Positions 31,328 through 32,292 of a DNA stretch of 32,292 bases are shown here, one piece after another. The stretch is from Halobacteriales archaeon QS_8_65_32 (GTDB taxonomy: Archaea; Halobacteriota; Halobacteria; Halobacteriales; Halococcaceae): NCBI GenBank assembly GCA_003022925.1, contig PXRY01000094.1, positions 1 through 32,292 of the forward strand, read 5' to 3'. Made by a program: the position numbers and the translations under genes. Below the pieces are notes generated by a model. That model ran no database searches. It was given only the letters and a program-made list of their open reading frames with translations, and was not told where the DNA came from. Within the stretch, counting starts at the first letter, position 1; each line of letters starts with the position of its first letter.

Positions 31328-32292
31328 TCAGTGACCGATCGCCCACGGGTACCCCCCGGTCGAGAAGCGGCCGCCGGACTTACTGCCACGATCGTGGTCG
31401 TGATCGTGGGGTTCCTCCGGGTCTCTTGCGGCCGCGATGACGTCGTCGACACGGACGAGCATCGTCGCCGCCTCCTCGGCACCGCCGATCGCTCGCTCTT
31501 TGACTGCCAGCGGTTCGATCACGCCGGCGTCGATCATATTCGAGATCCGGCCGGTCGTGAGATCGAGGCCGGCGGTCCCGTTGCCGTCGTCGTGAGCGTT
31601 TCGGAGGGCGACCAGCGCGTCGATCGGATCGAGGCCGGCTGTTTCAGCGAGCGTCCGCGGGATAGCTTCGAGCGCGTCCGCGAAGGCGTCGACGGCCAGT
31701 TGCTCGCGGCCGTCGATGGCCGCAGCATCGTCCCTGAGGTCGCGAGCGAGGCGAACCTCACACGCGCCGCCACCGGGTACCACATCCCTCCGTTCGATCG
31801 CCAGTCCGAGCACGTGGAGACAGCTATCGAGGATCCGATCGAGCTCGTCGACGACGTGCTCCGGGCCGCCCCGCAGCAAGAGTGACACCTGCTCTGTGTT
31901 CTCACAGCCGGCGACGACCGTCAGTTCCCGGCCGCCGACGGTTCGTCGCTCGATCAGTCCCGCGCTCCCGGTGTCCGCCCTCGTCATTTCGCCGACCGAG
32001 CTGACGTGCGTCCCACCGGTCGCACGGCTGAGTTGAACGAGTTCGTCCCGCCTGGTCCGCTCGACGGCGAGGACGTCCCTTTCGGCGAGCAGGTGTCGAA
32101 CGGCGTCGTCGATCGCCTGTTGGCAGAAGACGATGTCGGCTCCCGTCGCGGCAATCCGTTCGACGTGCTCGGCGTAGACACCGTTTTCGTACTCCAAGAG
32201 CTGCTGACGCTCGGCAGGACCGTCGAGACTGACGCTTCCGAGTCCGTCTACTTCGTCGATCGTCAGTCCGCCGTCGACGAGGGCGATCGTCG
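31328..32292 (-). CDS. Thermosome (group II chaperonin) subunit, C-terminal part
   Basis: The gene runs off the right edge (its 5' end lies outside). Visible parts of the intermediate, apical and equatorial domains include ALVDGGLTIDEVDGLGSVSL, VERIAATGADIVFCQQAIDD, VQLSRATGGTHVSS, VSLLLRGGPEHVVDELDRIL, the glycine/acid VVPGGGACEVRLARDL, LAVDAFADALEAIPRTLAETAGLDPIDALVALRNAH and DAGVIEPLAVKERAIGGAEEAATMLVRVDDVIAA, all group II chaperonin signatures. These assemble into eight- or nine-member rings that fold proteins with ATP. The C-terminal tail is His/Asp-rich (EEPHDHDHDRGSK) rather than the Gly-Gly-Met-rich tail common in thermosomes, and it ends YPWAIGH. Confidence 0.9.
   Translation of the reverse strand, partial: TIALVDGGLTIDEVDGLGSVSLDGPAERQQLLEYENGVYAEHVERIAATGADIVFCQQAIDDAVRHLLAERDVLAVERTRRDELVQLSRATGGTHVSSVGEMTRADTGSAGLIERRTVGGRELTVVAGCENTEQVSLLLRGGPEHVVDELDRILDSCLHVLGLAIERRDVVPGGGACEVRLARDLRDDAAAIDGREQLAVDAFADALEAIPRTLAETAGLDPIDALVALRNAHDDGNGTAGLDLTTGRISNMIDAGVIEPLAVKERAIGGAEEAATMLVRVDDVIAAARDPEEPHDHDHDRGSKSGGRFSTGGYPWAIGH

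Noticed and set aside
1..32292. tRNA, rRNA or CRISPR arrays
   Set aside because: No cloverleaf with a GTTCGAATC-type T arm, no ribosomal RNA sequence and no regularly spaced repeats were recognised by eye.
1..32292. Genome-wide reassignment of TAG to an amino acid
   Set aside because: PAP2, the formamidase and the microgene end at TAG at natural family or frame ends, and frames after those TAGs show no continuing domain.

Overview
The window is chromosomal DNA of an extremely halophilic archaeon (class Halobacteria). Three things support this: GC-rich DNA coding for strongly acidic proteins; archaeal information genes (GatE of the Glu-tRNA(Gln) amidotransferase, a thermosome subunit, an eIF1/SUI1 protein); and archaeal promoters, with TATA-like boxes about 25-35 nt before start codons and little or no leader. 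Exported proteins carry Tat or lipobox signals. The genus cannot be told from sequence alone.

Layout. 1-2000: decayed HTR-like RecA-superfamily gene, two small haloarchaeal proteins, and a MITE-like repeat. 2000-7600: PAP2 phosphatase, gatE, a broken VOC gene, a one-finger C2H2 protein, and a ribH-aminotransferase operon. 7600-11100: a second repeat copy, a broken methyltransferase, the large Agl23-type membrane protein, and a third repeat copy. 11100-16000: purK-purE (purine synthesis), a frameshifted endonuclease/exonuclease/phosphatase protein, eIF1, a short EamA transporter and an HpcH/HpaI aldolase. 16000-20700: a disulfide oxidoreductase followed in frame by a Cys-rich extension, a 46-residue microgene, a damaged HxlR regulator divergent from a damaged NmrA-like gene, and an SDR fragment joined to a beta-helix fragment. 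20800-25600: three genes for Tat-type exported hydrolases (glycerophosphodiesterase, thermonuclease, lipase), the last two broken. 26100-28900: a lipoprotein, a truncated trmO-like gene, a truncated membrane-protein gene and a 941-bp IS5-family element. 29000-32292: two adjacent crcB fluoride-exporter genes, formamidase, and a thermosome subunit running off the right edge.

The main theme is the contrast between about 16 kb of intact metabolic and housekeeping genes and about a dozen accessory genes with frameshifts, in-frame stops or truncations. All four premature in-frame stops are TAG. A fifth TAG, the stop of the disulfide oxidoreductase, is followed in frame by a 42-codon cysteine-rich tail. 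Several frameshifts fit a one-base change in a short G/C run, so sequencing error must be excluded; but lesions cluster two or three per gene and spare long housekeeping genes, which looks more like real decay.
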